Notes: a model not told the origin generated them from the sequence alone. A stretch of 64,000 nucleotides of DNA from Haberlea rhodopensis (GCA_907163345.1 CAJQUN010000141.1:744001-808000); one strand, 5' to 3'. Numbered from the stretch's first letter, positions 31,536-43,263 are shown. Made by a program: numbers and translations.

Positions 31536-32945
31536 CTAAGACCACTCAGACATATACCTAATGCCTAGAGATCTAGTATGACGATCATGCTTCTGCTGTG
31601 ACAGCGGCTTCGTCAATGGGTCAGATACATTATCATCTGTTGGTACTTTGCATATTTTAACATCTCCCCTTTCAACGATTTCTCGAATGAAATGGAAACG
31701 CCTAAGTATGTGCTTGGATCTTTGGTGAGATCTTGGTTCCTTAGCCAATGCGATCGCTCCATTGTTGTCACAATATAGTGCTATCGGATCTTTAATGCTA
31801 GGCACCACTCCAAGTTCAGAAATGAACTTCCTCATCCAAACAGCTTCCTTTGCTGCATCCGAGGCAGCAATATACTCAGCTTCCGTTGTAGAATCGGCTA
31901 CTGTTTCTTGCTTTGAACTCTTCCAGCTCACAGCACCTCCATTCAGGCAATACACATATCCAGATTGCGATCGAAAATCATCTTTGTCGGTTTGGAAGCT
32001 TGCATCAGTGTAACCCATTACATTGAGCTCTTCCTCACCTCCATAAATCAAGAATGTATCCTTAGTTCTTCTCAAGTACTTTAGGATATTCTTGACAGCA
32101 ATCCAGTGACCTTCACCTGGATCAACTTGACATCTGCTCGTCATGCTCAAAGCATACGATACATCGGGACGAGTACATATCATGGCATACATGATAGATC
32201 CAATAGCTGACCCGTATGGAATCTTACTCATGCGTTGTCTCTCATCTGGTGTTGAAGGACACTGTTCCTTTGAGAGATAAATACCATGTGTCATAGGCAC
32301 GAATCCTTTCTTGGATTCTTGCATGCTAAACCTTTTAAGCACCTTGTCTATGTATGTACTTTGACTTAGACCAAGAAGCCTTCTTGATCTATCTCTATAG
32401 ATCTTGATTCCTAATACATAGGTGGCTTCTCCCAAGTCTTTCATCGAAAAGCAGTTCCCTAGCCAAATCTTTACAGATTGCAAGGCAGGGATATTATTTC
32501 CAATAAGAAGTATGTTATCTACATACAACACTAGGAAAATGATTACGCTCCCACTGACCTTCTTGTAGACACAAGGTTCATCTTCATTTTTGATAAAACC
32601 AAACTCTTTGATTGCATCATCAAAACGAAGATTCCAACTCCGAGAAGCTTGCTTCAATCCATAAATGGATCGTTGTAGCTTGCATATCTTTCCAGCATCC
32701 TTTGGATCGAAAAAACCCTCGGGCTGTGTCATGTACACATCCTCGAGCACATTTCCATTAAGGAAAGCTGTTTTGACATCCATCTGCCAGATTTCATAAT
32801 CATGAAATGCAGCTATTGCAAGTAAGATCCTTATGGATTTAACCATGGCCACTGGTGAAAAGGTTTCATCATAGTCAATACAATGAATTTGTTTGAATCC
32901 TTTTGCAACCAGCTGACCTTTATAGGTTTGTACGTTACCATCCAT
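31536..32945 (-). CDS. pol: Copia-2 reverse transcriptase and RNase H
   Basis: This is the 469-codon downstream part of pol. It begins where a 1-nt gain in an A-run (near 32950) breaks the frame of 32935-34662. RT motifs are QMDVKTAFLNG (about 54-64), YGLKQASRSW (about 95-104) and YVDNILLIGN (141-150). The active box is YVDN where copia RTs normally have YVDD, which should destroy catalysis. RNase H follows with GYTDASFQTD (about 309), SSKQETVADSTTEAEYIA (catalytic Glu) and LYCDNNGAIALA, then the histidine-rich end motif. Confidence 0.93.
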   Translation of the reverse strand: MDGNVQTYKGQLVAKGFKQIHCIDYDETFSPVAMVKSIRILLAIAAFHDYEIWQMDVKTAFLNGNVLEDVYMTQPEGFFDPKDAGKICKLQRSIYGLKQASRSWNLRFDDAIKEFGFIKNEDEPCVYKKVSGSVIIFLVLYVDNILLIGNNIPALQSVKIWLGNCFSMKDLGEATYVLGIKIYRDRSRRLLGLSQSTYIDKVLKRFSMQESKKGFVPMTHGIYLSKEQCPSTPDERQRMSKIPYGSAIGSIMYAMICTRPDVSYALSMTSRCQVDPGEGHWIAVKNILKYLRRTKDTFLIYGGEEELNVMGYTDASFQTDKDDFRSQSGYVYCLNGGAVSWKSSKQETVADSTTEAEYIAASDAAKEAVWMRKFISELGVVPSIKDPIALYCDNNGAIALAKEPRSHQRSKHILRRFHFIREIVERGDVKICKVPTDDNVSDPLTKPLSQQKHDRHTRSLGIRYMSEWS

Positions 32946-34662
32946 ATCGGTCTTTTTTCTTGAAAATCCATTTGTACCCTATGGGTTGTACCCCTTCAGG
33001 TGGATCAACCAAAGTCCATACTTGGTTTGCATACATGGATTCCATCTCAGATTTCATGGCCTCTTGCCATTTCTCAGAATCATTGCCCATTATAGCTTGT
33101 TGATAAGATGACGGCTCATCCTCATCAATAAGTAGTAAGTCACCTTGTTGAGTCACAAGAAATCCATATCTCTGTGGCTCCCGGTGTACTCTTACAGACC
33201 TACGCTGGGCTTGTGTCTCTTGAGCAGGTGTTTCTTCCACAACAGCTTGCGGTGCCTGCTCTGTTTCCATCTCAATCTCAGGTTCAGTGTTTTCTTGTGG
33301 TTGAACTTCACTAAGTTCTATTTTTCTCCCACTGGTTTTTCTAGAAATAAATTCTCTTTCAAGAAATACACCAGTCCGAGCAACAACTACTTTGTTCTCG
33401 GTGGGATAATAGAAATAGTATCCTTTCGTTTCCTTAGGATACCCCACAAATAAACACTTATCAGATTTGGGTCCAAGTTTGTTAGTGGCGTGCCGTCTAA
33501 CGAAAGCCTCACAACCCCAAATCTTCATAAAAGACATACTAGGACGCTTCCCAGTCCATATCTCATATGGTGTCTTTTCCACTGATTTAGATGGAACACG
33601 GTTCAGTAAGAAAATCGTTGTTTCTAGAGTGTGTCCCCAAAACGATATCGGAAGATCTGCATGACTCATCATTGATCTAACCATGTGTAACAAGGTTCGA
33701 TTTCTCCTCTCGGATACACCATTCCATTGTGGAGTATACCGAGGAGTGATTTGTGGGACTATCCCACACTCTTTTAGATAGTCATGAAACTCTTGGCTTA
33801 AGTATTCTCCTCCTCGATCTGATCGAAGGATTTTGATACTTTTGCCAAGTTGGTTTTGTACTTCATTCTTGAAATCTTTGAACTTTTCAAAGGTTTCATG
33901 TTTATGTTTCATTAGGTACACATACCCATATCTACTGAGGTCATCAGTAAATGTAACGAAGTATTGAAAACCACCTCTAGCTTGTGTACTTGTTGGTCCA
34001 CATACATCACTATGTATTAGTCCCAATAAAACATTTGCCCTTTCAATTTGTCCCTTGAAAGGGGCTTTAGTCATCTTGCCCATTAAACAAGATTCGCATG
34101 TTTCATATGATTCAAAATCAAATGAATCTAATACTCCATCCTTATGAAGTTTAGATATGCGGTTCACGTTTATGTGGCCCAAGCGACAGTGCCAGAGATA
34201 AGTCGGATTACAATCATTATTTTTAATCCTTTTAGTATTTATGTTATAGATAGGCATATCAAGATTTAATACATAAAGACCATTCACCATTTGTGCACTA
34301 GCATAAAACATATCATTTAAATAAATAGAACAACAATTGTCCTTTATTATAAATGAAAAACCATACTTGTCTAAACAAGAAATAGATATTATGTTTTTAG
34401 TAATAGAAGGCACAAAATAACAGTCTTTTAAAATCAATGATAAACCAGAAGGTAAAGCTAAATGATAATCTCCTATAGCTAATGCAGCAACTCTTGCTCC
34501 ATTTCCAACTCGGAGATCTACTTCACCTTTCGCCAACGTCCTACTCCTTTTGAGATCCTGCACATTTACACAAATGTGAGATCCACATCCAGTATCTAAT
34601 ACCCATGATGAAGAAGTAGATAAATTGACTTCTATAACAAAAATACCTGAAGCGGAAGTCAC
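32935..34662 (-). CDS. pol: Copia-2 protease, integrase and start of RT
   Basis: This has 575 codons. The protease motif VLDTGCGSHIC is at 21-31. The pre-integrase finger has H158 and H163 with C189 and C192. The integrase core has D219 (HSDVCGP), D282 (SDRGGEY) and E318 (SERRNRT), a perfect DX35E spacing. RT begins near 530 (EAMKSEMESMYANQVWTL) and is cut by the frameshift after WIFKKK. It is in the same frame as gag, separated by one TAA. Copia-1 has TAT there, so the stop is a point mutation and the ancestor had one continuous gag-pol frame. Confidence 0.94.
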   Translation of the reverse strand: MTSASGIFVIEVNLSTSSSWVLDTGCGSHICVNVQDLKRSRTLAKGEVDLRVGNGARVAALAIGDYHLALPSGLSLILKDCYFVPSITKNIISISCLDKYGFSFIIKDNCCSIYLNDMFYASAQMVNGLYVLNLDMPIYNINTKRIKNNDCNPTYLWHCRLGHINVNRISKLHKDGVLDSFDFESYETCESCLMGKMTKAPFKGQIERANVLLGLIHSDVCGPTSTQARGGFQYFVTFTDDLSRYGYVYLMKHKHETFEKFKDFKNEVQNQLGKSIKILRSDRGGEYLSQEFHDYLKECGIVPQITPRYTPQWNGVSERRNRTLLHMVRSMMSHADLPISFWGHTLETTIFLLNRVPSKSVEKTPYEIWTGKRPSMSFMKIWGCEAFVRRHATNKLGPKSDKCLFVGYPKETKGYYFYYPTENKVVVARTGVFLEREFISRKTSGRKIELSEVQPQENTEPEIEMETEQAPQAVVEETPAQETQAQRRSVRVHREPQRYGFLVTQQGDLLLIDEDEPSSYQQAIMGNDSEKWQEAMKSEMESMYANQVWTLVDPPEGVQPIGYKWIFKKKDRYGW

Positions 34663-34686
34663 ACTTCCTTTCTTTAGATCCTCCAG

Positions 34687-35499
34687 TTATACTTTGCAGT
34701 TTCTTTTCCAATGGCCGGTCTCACCGCAATGGAAACAGTTCCCTTCCTTTGCTATCCCTCCCTTTGGCTTCAGTGCAGAAGACTTTGGCTTAGATTTAGC
34801 AAAGACCTTCTTTGCTTTCTTGTTGCCTTTAGCTTTGGCCCTTCCTTTGCCCTTATTCACAATAAGGACATTTGTGGCCTTAGTCTTCTTAGTATTTGCT
34901 TCATATGTTCTCAACATACCAAGCAATTGTGGTAGAGTCTTTTCCATGTCAGTCATATTGTAATTTACTACAAATTGACTGAAGCTCTCAGGCAACGATT
35001 GCAAGATCACATCGGTGGCCAACTCTTGGTCCAATGGAAAACCTAGCTTGTCCAGATTCTCAATGTACCCAATCATCTTGAGCACATGAGTTCCAACTAG
35101 GCTTCCCTCTACCATCCTGCACTGGAATAACGCTTTAGAGACGTCATACCTCTCTTGTCTAGCTTGCTGTTGGTACAACTGCTTTAAGTGTTCGATCATA
35201 TCGAACGCCTCCATTTCCTCATGTTGCTTCTGAAGCTCAGAGTTCATGGTGGCAAGCATGAGGCACCCAACATCAAGTGCGTCACTCTGATGCTTCTTGT
35301 AAGCATCTTTTTCAGCTCTTGTAGCTGTTAGGGGAGGTTCCTCAGCGGGCAAGGGTTCCTCTAGGACATATTGTTTCTTTTCTTGTTTGAGGACTATCCT
35401 CAAGTTCCTATGCCAGTCTAGGAAATTCGTCCCATTTAATTTGTCCTTCTCAAGGACCGATCGCAGTGATAAAGTGCTAGTAACGTTGTTAGTTGCCAT
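34687..35499 (-). CDS. gag: Copia-2 Gag
   Basis: This has 270 codons from ATG 35499. The N-terminal capsid-like region spans about 15-200 (NGTNFLDWHRNLRIVLKQEK near 22). A Lys-rich stretch covers about 205-245, and a CCHC knuckle CFHCGETGHWKRNC lies near 254-267. It ends at TAA 34687-34689, which appears to be a nonsense mutation of a Tyr codon. Gag forms the virus-like particle and packages element RNA. Confidence 0.94.
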   Translation of the reverse strand: MATNNVTSTLSLRSVLEKDKLNGTNFLDWHRNLRIVLKQEKKQYVLEEPLPAEEPPLTATRAEKDAYKKHQSDALDVGCLMLATMNSELQKQHEEMEAFDMIEHLKQLYQQQARQERYDVSKALFQCRMVEGSLVGTHVLKMIGYIENLDKLGFPLDQELATDVILQSLPESFSQFVVNYNMTDMEKTLPQLLGMLRTYEANTKKTKATNVLIVNKGKGRAKAKGNKKAKKVFAKSKPKSSALKPKGGIAKEGNCFHCGETGHWKRNCKV

Positions 35500-37360
35500 G
35501 GATATCTACAATATAAATATGCAAAATAAGTTTATGATTTAAATCATTTAACATGGTCTTATATTAAATGATACTCCCACTATTTTGTTTGGAAAAATAT
35601 CAACCCTCGAAACCTTTAGTGGGCCAAGATCCATATTTCGCCTAATCTTGAGTTAGCTTTGGCTAATCGCCCAAGACTCGGTTATTTAGGTAGACAACAC
35701 TTTGTCAATTACATCACATATAATTCTTGGATAGTTGGACGAACAACACTTTATTCAATTCATCAAATGAATTAAAATCCAACCCATGCCTCTAGGTTCC
35801 CAATCCTATTGAGATAACCTAGTTAAGTCGTACCCAATTAAAGTATAACGGATATCACTTTTATCCTTTCGCGCCTTACTAAGATTGCCACGGTGCTTTG
35901 CTTTGGCAAACCCACACATGTACAATCGAAGTTATTGACGAGTACTTTTATTTTGGAAGGCATCTAAAACTTAATATTTTAGAGGGATTTATTGATCTCA
36001 TGATTAATTTGATAATTTAAAATATGTCCACTACATATAGTTGTATACATATCTACATATATGTGAATACCATTATCAAACTAAAACATAAGATAAATCA
36101 TGCATCAACATACATAATAAAACGTGACATGGTTATAGCCCCTACTAATGATTTTCTCAAGCCAATGAGAAAATCCTATGAGTCAACCTAAGGTAACTTC
36201 ACAAGCACCTTCCTTTGGCTCCAATTTGTGAATGGCCTCCTCATCCCGACACGATGCTCCATCTTCATTGATCACCATCAATAAAATTAACTACACTATT
36301 TACAAGATATAGAATTCCTCGATTCACATCCGAGGGGAACATAGGGGAGGGATTACATTTAGAATGAAATAGAGAAAGGCACGACACGCAGGTCGTATTA
36401 TAAATACAAACATCCACAAATCCTATCTAATAGGTCAAAGGGCTATAACCACGCACCATGCTCAAACAACACATAAAGCATGCATTAACATTTAATTAAT
36501 TAAATTCTAAACATTTTAAATTTAATTCTAATTAAAACTGTAAAATAATTTTTGAAAAATTATCGTACGCTCGGGACATCACATGCCACGAACTAAAGCG
36601 ACTAAGACTCGAACCACCATGGTTCGAACCACAAACACTCGGCTGGACCATAGATGGGCCTAGGGTTCGAAACCCTAGCCCATGGCCGAGCCAAGCTCGA
36701 GCGGCGGCGGCGCTAGGGTTCCAAACCCTAGCCGCCTCGCACCCTTTTGGTATTTTATCGAGCCATCTTGTTTTAAACGCTGGAATTTGTTAGCCACGAG
36801 TCACGGTCATGCCATGCACGGGGTTCGCTCAACCATCTCGAGCTAAGGGTTCGAAAAACCTTGCTCTCATGTGGTAAAGTTACTAATCCATGCATGCGTG
36901 AACCATTATCGAGTCAAAGAGTTCAAAACTCATCCACGTCTCAAAACTTTAGAAAATAAGGCGATGATGGCCGAGCCATGCACGGCTATTAGGGTTCGAA
37001 ACCCTAGCCGTCATGAGCTAGCCGTCACGTCCAATGGGTTCTAAACCCTAATTAATTTTCGACACTTCCATGCACAATTATTAGCCACAACGACTAAGCC
37101 ATCTCGAGCCAAGGGTTCGAAAACCCTAGCCCTCATGTGGCTAGCCGTGGTGACATTTGTAATGGTGATGGCCGAAAACTTTATGACATATGGTTCGATA
37201 TTCGCCTAATTATATCAAATACAACTTTACGATGATTTTCAAAAACTAAATATTTATTTCATATCATATATGAATTAAACAGTTTTAATTAGCATGCAAT
37301 ATTAATTCTAATATGATTAACACAATTTAATCACATAAATCCGATATGAGCCTTGTACAC
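35500..37360 (-). other. Copia-2 untranslated leader
   Basis: About 1.86 kb lies between the primer site and gag. CTAGGGTT/AACCCTAG-type hairpins lie near 36657-36685, 36708-36735 and 36983-37010. Reading toward gag, it ends in a T-rich tract and TTGTAG a few bases from the ATG, as in copia-1. No gene is seen. Confidence 0.82.
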
Positions 37361-37373
37361 GGCTCTGATACCA
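37361..37373 (-). promoter_or_regulatory. Primer-binding site of copia-2 (tRNA-Met type)
   Basis: TGGTATCAGAGCC on the minus strand lies one base from the 5' LTR. Confidence 0.92.
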
Positions 37374-37374
37374 C

Positions 37375-38874
37375 TGTAAGTAATCCTTAGAGCATACAAC
37401 GCAGCGGAATAAAATTTTTAGGATTACAAACCAGCAGATCTATACATAGGTTATCATATCGGATTAAGGTATACGAAGGTCTCACCCTTGTAGCGTGTTT
37501 GAAGCAGAATCCACGGAGCAGCACCACGTCCTACGCCTTCTCCGAGTCAATAGCAAAACTCAATGAGTTTTGCCTCAACGGTATCCACACGATCAAATCG
37601 GGTGAAGGGATAGTTTAATAACAAGTTGCTAGACAAGTTATTAAACCGGAACAAGAAACACAATCGATTCCAAATCGAAAGGCACGCCCAATATTTCACA
37701 AAATCCTCTTCGGCTATCAAGTGGAAGCCGAGAGCAATTTTTGAAGTTGGAGGCCGTGTGCTTCAAGTTTGGATGTAGGTTTAATGATATGAAGTTGTCT
37801 TACTAATTAAACACCTTGCAATCATATTATATATGATTAATTAAAGGCTTTCATAAAGCCTCATGGGCTTAAGCCCATGATTTAATTAATCATTATGATT
37901 ATTAATTAAGACTCCTCTTAATTATTTAATTCATCCCATGAATTTAATTTCCCATCTCGATTTAATCTTTTGTGCGACCCGATTGGATCTTGTAATGTTG
38001 GCAGTGACATAAAATCTCATTTTACGTCTCAAGCATTGAGCGGTATCTAGCAACACATCAATGCTACCCAAATTACAAGAATGTCAATGACTCGACATAA
38101 CCTTTAGAACTTGTGATAATATTAATCATGTAACTTAATCCCTTTGTCCTTTGTGTTTAGATTGAACACGAGTCATGGAATAGTCTTACTCGTATATCCA
38201 ATCTTTATTTCTTGATCCCCAAGTAGAACTAGAATAAACGAATAAGCTCGATATCTCATATCGACTCATTCGAGCATGGCCATGCATTTTAGTTCTCACT
38301 TGATCAAGGGCCTAACACATCTCCTGTTATATAGGAGGGATAAATCCTATCTCGATCAGTCAACATCCCTCTACATAATTCGTAGTGTATCCAATAGTCG
38401 ACTTTATAGTATACCCTGTTACGGGTAACGTTTGACGATATCAAGATACATAACTCCTTATGTTGGGATCTCTGATGATCACAAGTCGTAAGGATTGCAT
38501 ACATTATTATCACTATGAGAATTGCATATGACGATCATATAACTATCCATGTTGCATTCTCATGGTGGGTCTGTCCAGTACATCGTTCTCTAACATGTAC
38601 CCATGTATTGATTTGATATCTCATATCAATGAACAATTCATCGATCAACACATACTAGTCTCTACGTATTATCATTATCCCTATCATGATAATACTTGAC
38701 TAGGGACATCTTTAATAATAATACAATATTATTCTAAGGACATTAACATATATATTAATTCACAATGCACAGTTAAAAGAATAATATATAATAATGAATT
38801 GCCATTCATAAAACCATAAACATTGTATGTCTTAAACAATCATCTAATGACTTGTCTTAGGGCATATCCCAACA
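37375..38874 (-). repeat. 5' LTR of copia-2
   Basis: It is 1500 bp, matching 30021-31520 at all but about ten positions. The 18-bp palindrome is at 37862-37879. A donor-like GGGTGAGAC occurs on the minus strand near 37477-37485. Confidence 0.95.
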
Positions 38875-41400
38875 AGATCTTCAAAAAGACCTCCCAATTG
38901 AAATTCCAACGGTCGTCGCCGTTTATTAGCATAGGATGTCTGCCTATCCTGAGCTGCTTTCATTTTCTGTCTGATCTCTATCACCTTTTCTTCCATCTGC
39001 CGGATCAGTTCCGGTCCTCTGACCGATTTACCATCCAAATCGTCCTAGTACAACGGTGATCGACAAAACCAAACATACAAGGCCTCAAATGGAGCCATCT
39101 GAATGCTCGCCTGGTAGCTATTGTTGTACGAGAATTCCACCAAGGCCACTGAATCATGCCACGTAGAGTCAAATTCTAGCCCACAAGCTCACAACATATC
39201 TTCGAGCGTCTGTATAGTACGCTCAGTCTTGCCTTCTGTTTGGGGATGGTAAGCCGTGCTCAATCTCACCTCACTTCCCAAAGTTGATTGAAGACCTTCC
39301 CAAAAGTGAGATGTAAACCGCGGGTCTCGATTAGACACAATAGAAACTGGGATCCCGTGCAATCTCACCACATCCATGTACAACTGTGCCATCCTCAAGC
39401 ATGTGAAGGTCATACTGTATGGAATAAAGTGAGCCGCCTTTGTCAGCCAGTCCACAATTACCCAAATGGCATCAAATCCCGAAGCCTTCCTCGGCAAATG
39501 GGTCACAAAGTCCATGGATATGTGCTCCCACTTTCATTTAGGTATTTCCAAGCTCTTCAATTCACCACCAGGCCTCTGTCTCTCTGCCTTCACCAGCTGA
39601 CAGATTAAATACTTCTTAACAAATGTTATAACATCTCGTTTCATCCGCTTCCATCAGAATTGATCACATAGGTCCTTGTACATTTTCCTCCCGCCTGGGT
39701 GGATACTAAATATGTTGCTCTGAGCATGCAACAAGATTCCTTGGCGCAGCTCTGGCACACTTGGGACCACCCAACGGTTTACCGAGCCTCAACGTACCGT
39801 CCTCTGCAATCCTGAATTTTGCTGGTTGTCCTTGAAGGACCAATGCTATCCATCTCTGTATCTCATCATCTGACTTCTGAGCCTTTATGATATTCTCGAA
39901 AATGTCTGGCTCAGCTAATAATGTCGATACACGTACCGGTGATGCAGATACATCAAAGTCATAACCCAACTGACAGTAAAAAGTCAACAAAGCTGACAAA
40001 TGGATGATATCCTCCGCTGTGCACTTCACCTTCCGACTCAAAGTGTCAGCTATCAAGTTAGCCTTCCCGAGATGGTACTCTATCTCGCAATCATAGTACT
40101 TTAGCAAGTCCATCCATCTCCTTTGCCTCGGGTTCAGCTCCGTCTGAGTAAATCAGAACTTCAGGCTATTGTGGTCCGTATATATGGTGAATGACTGTAC
40201 CATACAAATAATGCCTCCAAATCTTCAAGGCAAATACGATAGCCGCCAATTCCAAATCATGAACTGGATGCCTAGTCTCATGCGGCTTTAGTTCCCTCGA
40301 AGCATAAGCCACCATGATTATCTTGCATCAATACGCATCCTAAACCCTGTAGCGATGCATCTGTATAAAGAACACACCTCTTGTTCTCCATGGGAATCAC
40401 CAACACGGGTGCAGACGTCAGTCGATGCTTCAATTCTTGAAAACTCAGTTCATTAGCCTCAGACCAAAAAAACGGTACTCCCTTCTCAGTCAATTGAGTC
40501 AATGTCTTAGCAATCTTCGAGAATCCCTCAACAAAACGTCGATAGTAACCAGCCAAACCAAGAAAACTCCGAATCTCGGGTACAGAGGTAGGCGCAGACC
40601 ATTCCATTACTGCTTCTACCTTCCTGGGATCCACTGATATCCCATCTCTGGAGATGACATGATCCAGAAATACCACACTGTCCAGACGGAATTCACACTT
40701 ACTGACATTGGCAAATAACTGATTATCCCCGAGAATCTAAAGCACGTATGCAAATGCTCCACATGCTCCTCTTTGTTATAGAATAGACAAGAATGTCGTC
40801 AATAAACTCTATGACAAACTGATCCAGATACGGCTGAAACACACAATTCATCAGACTCATAAGACAGTCGGGGCATAACCAAGAACTCGTACTGCCCATA
40901 CCGAGTTTGAAATGCTGTCTTCTGAACATCCTCCTCTCTAACCCGTATCTGATGGTAGCCTGACCTCAAGTCAATCTTGGAATAAAGCTTCGTGCCCTAC
41001 AACTGATCAAACAGATCATCAATCCGTGGAAGAGGGTACTTGTTCTTTACCGTCGCTTTATTCAACTATTGGTAATTGATGCACAAGGGCATCGAACCAT
41101 CATTCTTCTTCACAAATAAGACATGTGCAACCCAAGGCGATACACCAGGACGTATGTATCCCTTGTCAAGAAGTTCCTGCAACTGCACCTTCAGTTCCCT
41201 CAACTCCTCTGGGGCCATACTATAAGGGGCACGAGAAATAGCGGACGTCCCTAGTAATAGCTCAATCTCAAACTCGACTTCCCTACTCGGCGGAAAACCT
41301 AGAATTTCTTCCGGAAACACGTTGGCAAATTCTACAACCACGGGTATCTCCTCGATTTTCAGCTCTTTCCTCTTTTCCGCAACATCAATGGCATAGATGA
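38875..41400 (-). pseudogene. Element A pol (RT, RNase H, integrase), decayed
   Basis: From 41341 downward the match to B1/B2 covers EFANVFPEEILGFPP, the RT start (GYIRPGVSPW), the RT palm in a broken frame (EFIDDILVYS, about 40800), the RNase H start (LYTDASLQGLGCVLMQ, about 40340), RNase H end (40113-39990), integrase finger and core (MDFVTHLPRKASGFDAIW; SNRDPRFTSHFWEGL, where the usual SDRD is SNRD; EGKTERTIQ) and the following linker. At least six stops or shifts are present. It ends at the copia-2 insertion. Confidence 0.9.
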
Positions 41401-42120
41401 TCGCTTTTGTTTATACAATTAATTCCAATGTAGCGATTTTATACCGCAAGTGCACAGTGTCAAGTTTTAGTATAGACAGGAAGAATACGGATTGTCGAAC
41501 CCACATGGACTAACAAGCAAGTACCAAATAAGACACTTTTAACTATATTTAACCTACAAAAATTAAACATTGAAACTACTAATTAATTAAAATTAACTAC
41601 TAATCCAACCAAGTCAATAAAAGTAAACGAGAAAAATCCACAAGAAATGATTATCAAGGCGTCGGCTCACCAATGTAATCCCCCACATTTCGCCTATTAG
41701 TTAAGAATTAATTCAAACAATCTAAGGTGACGAGTTTTCCTAATTCACTTGCTATACCTTGGTCCGGCTATAACAAATTTAATACTAACGTAACAATAAA
41801 CTTCTAGCCTTCGATTTTTGTAAATCTATTGCTATCACACATGTATTTGACTTTATCTCTCGATCTCAGCCTGAAATCCACGGCATAAATCACTATATCG
41901 AATTGCAATTTTATCTCTCGATCTCAATTATAATTTAATATCATTCAAGGATGGTCAAACCCTTAAAAGCATGAAGAACAATGATCTATACACTTAGATA
42001 AATAAGAATCAATCAAAACAATAAAATTAAATCATGGGTTCATAACAAAGGTTCGCATAGCCTCGATAAATAAACTTAGTTCATACTCGTAAATAAATAC
42101 CAATACTCAAACATGTCTTG
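41401..42120 (-). other. Unassigned LTR-like sequence, left flank of element C
   Basis: AT-rich noncoding DNA contains TATACCGCAAGTGCACAGTG and a GTCGAACCCACATGG-like stretch. It also has repeated TTTATCTCTCGATCTCA blocks. This style is found in LTR ends of Athila/Tat elements in reverse orientation. It is rejoined by 60569-61244 when element C is removed. No open frame worth noting is present. Confidence 0.5.
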
Positions 42121-42679
42121 TGTGAGACCCCGTTATCAAATCAAGATACTAAGGTGCAATTAAGAAAACTAATCATTCATGTGTATATATCAGAGTAATA
42201 AGTCGTGTTGATTAACCTGAGCTTAAGAGATTACAGTACCAAAAGTTTCAAAAGGAATTTCACATATTCCTACAAAAGGTACTACATTATAGTCTTACTC
42301 TACTTCTTGTAGAAGCTATACAAAAAATTCTCTAACATGCTAATCCTGTAGCACTCCTTACAGCTCAGCATATCAACCCCGACCCTGGTTCTCATCATCA
42401 AAAGCACCTACAAAAACAACCCCCAACACATGAGCATATCATAATTCATATTCAACATAATATGAATGTAAGACGTAAATGCATAATCATAAATACAAAG
42501 CACTTCCTGTATTTCCAAGCATTTACAACACCCATTGGTTGTCCCTGTACCATAACTCATAATAAACACATTATATGAAATTATGTATCCTTTAATAATG
42601 TCATGACATATCACCTCTTTCTTTACACAGCTTTTGAGTCATATATCAACAGTTATTTTAATGCTTCTTGCTTCAACAT

Positions 42680-42859
42680 CTCATAATGAGCGGTTCCATC
42701 TTCCCCGCTTCATTACTACACAATCTCATAATGAGCGGTACCATCCTCCCCGCTTCATCACTACACGATCTCATAATGAGCGGTACCATCCTTCCCGCTT
42801 CATTACTACATAATCTCATAATGAGCGGTACCATCCTCCCCGCTTCATTACTACATAAC
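42680..42859 (-). repeat. Four 45-bp tandem repeats (C 3' LTR)
   Basis: Copies start at 42680, 42725, 42770 and 42815 with CTCATAATGAGCGGTACCAT followed by CCCGCTTCAT. Because 45 is divisible by three, the copies make repetitive open frames on both strands, which are not genes. The 5' LTR copy is at 58786-58965. Confidence 0.93.
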
Positions 42860-43232
42860 AAGCATAAGCATTAAAACCTACACTGTGATCTCTCTTGACT
42901 CGTGGAATACACCTCTTTATTCCACATCCCAATATGCAACAACAATGCATAATATGCAACAACAATGCACAATAACATGTATCATACACATAATGCGTCA
43001 CTTGCATTATCATGCGTCAAAAGACAAACATAAATTACATGTTACCGTCGGGTGCCCGTACGTCGCTTACGTACCTTTCAAAATGTAGAGGAGTCAACAG
43101 ACTTTATCTCCTCGATTGTGCTGGTACCTGAGATGGTTCTACATAACCACACAACACAATATTAGGCACCTCATAATAATCCAAAATCAAAACTCAAATA
43201 AAAATTCACATTTTTCAAAAATGTAACAGTAC

Positions 43233-43263
43233 CGATCGATCGGACCTCATCACCGATCGATCG
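43233..43263 (-). repeat. Palindrome pair in C 3' LTR
   Basis: CGATCGATCG starts at 43233 and 43254, 21 bp apart. The B2 target duplication GGTAT starts on the last base of the second palindrome. The matching second pair (52270-52300) lies on the far side of B2. Confidence 0.9.

Larger units (their letters stand above)
30021..38874 (-). mobile_element. Complete Ty1/copia element copia-2
   Basis: Two 1500-bp LTRs (30021-31520, 37375-38874) bound a primer site, leader, gag, pol and polypurine tract. AGATC is duplicated at both ends (30016-30020, 38875-38879). I see about ten differences between the LTRs, so the insertion is young. It lies in the integrase region of element A. Coding defects are one nonsense codon, one frameshift and a changed RT catalytic box. 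Confidence 0.97.
25623..41400 (-). mobile_element. Degenerate chromovirus A, 5'-truncated and twice interrupted
   Basis: The 3' LTR (25623-27619) is followed on the minus strand by pol sequence in three blocks: 27690-28024, 29953-30020 and 38875-41400. Solo LTR G and copia-2 separate the blocks. Similarity to B1/B2 ends at about 41400, upstream of RT, so gag, protease and the 5' LTR are lost. Many stops and frameshifts mark it as old. Confidence 0.9.

Noticed and set aside
25623..41400. A target-site duplication for element A.
   Set aside because: Only the 3' LTR side exists (CGATG at 25618-25622); the other end is deleted, so it cannot be tested.
41401..42120. Assigning this stretch to the 5' LTR of element A.
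   Set aside because: It lacks the array, dyad and TG/CA ends of LTR A and differs in style; element A simply ends at about 41400.
42668..42874. Small open frames with repeated peptides such as NLIMSGTILPASLLH (also 58774-58980).
   Set aside because: They result from 45-bp tandem repeats whose length is divisible by three; they are not proteins.
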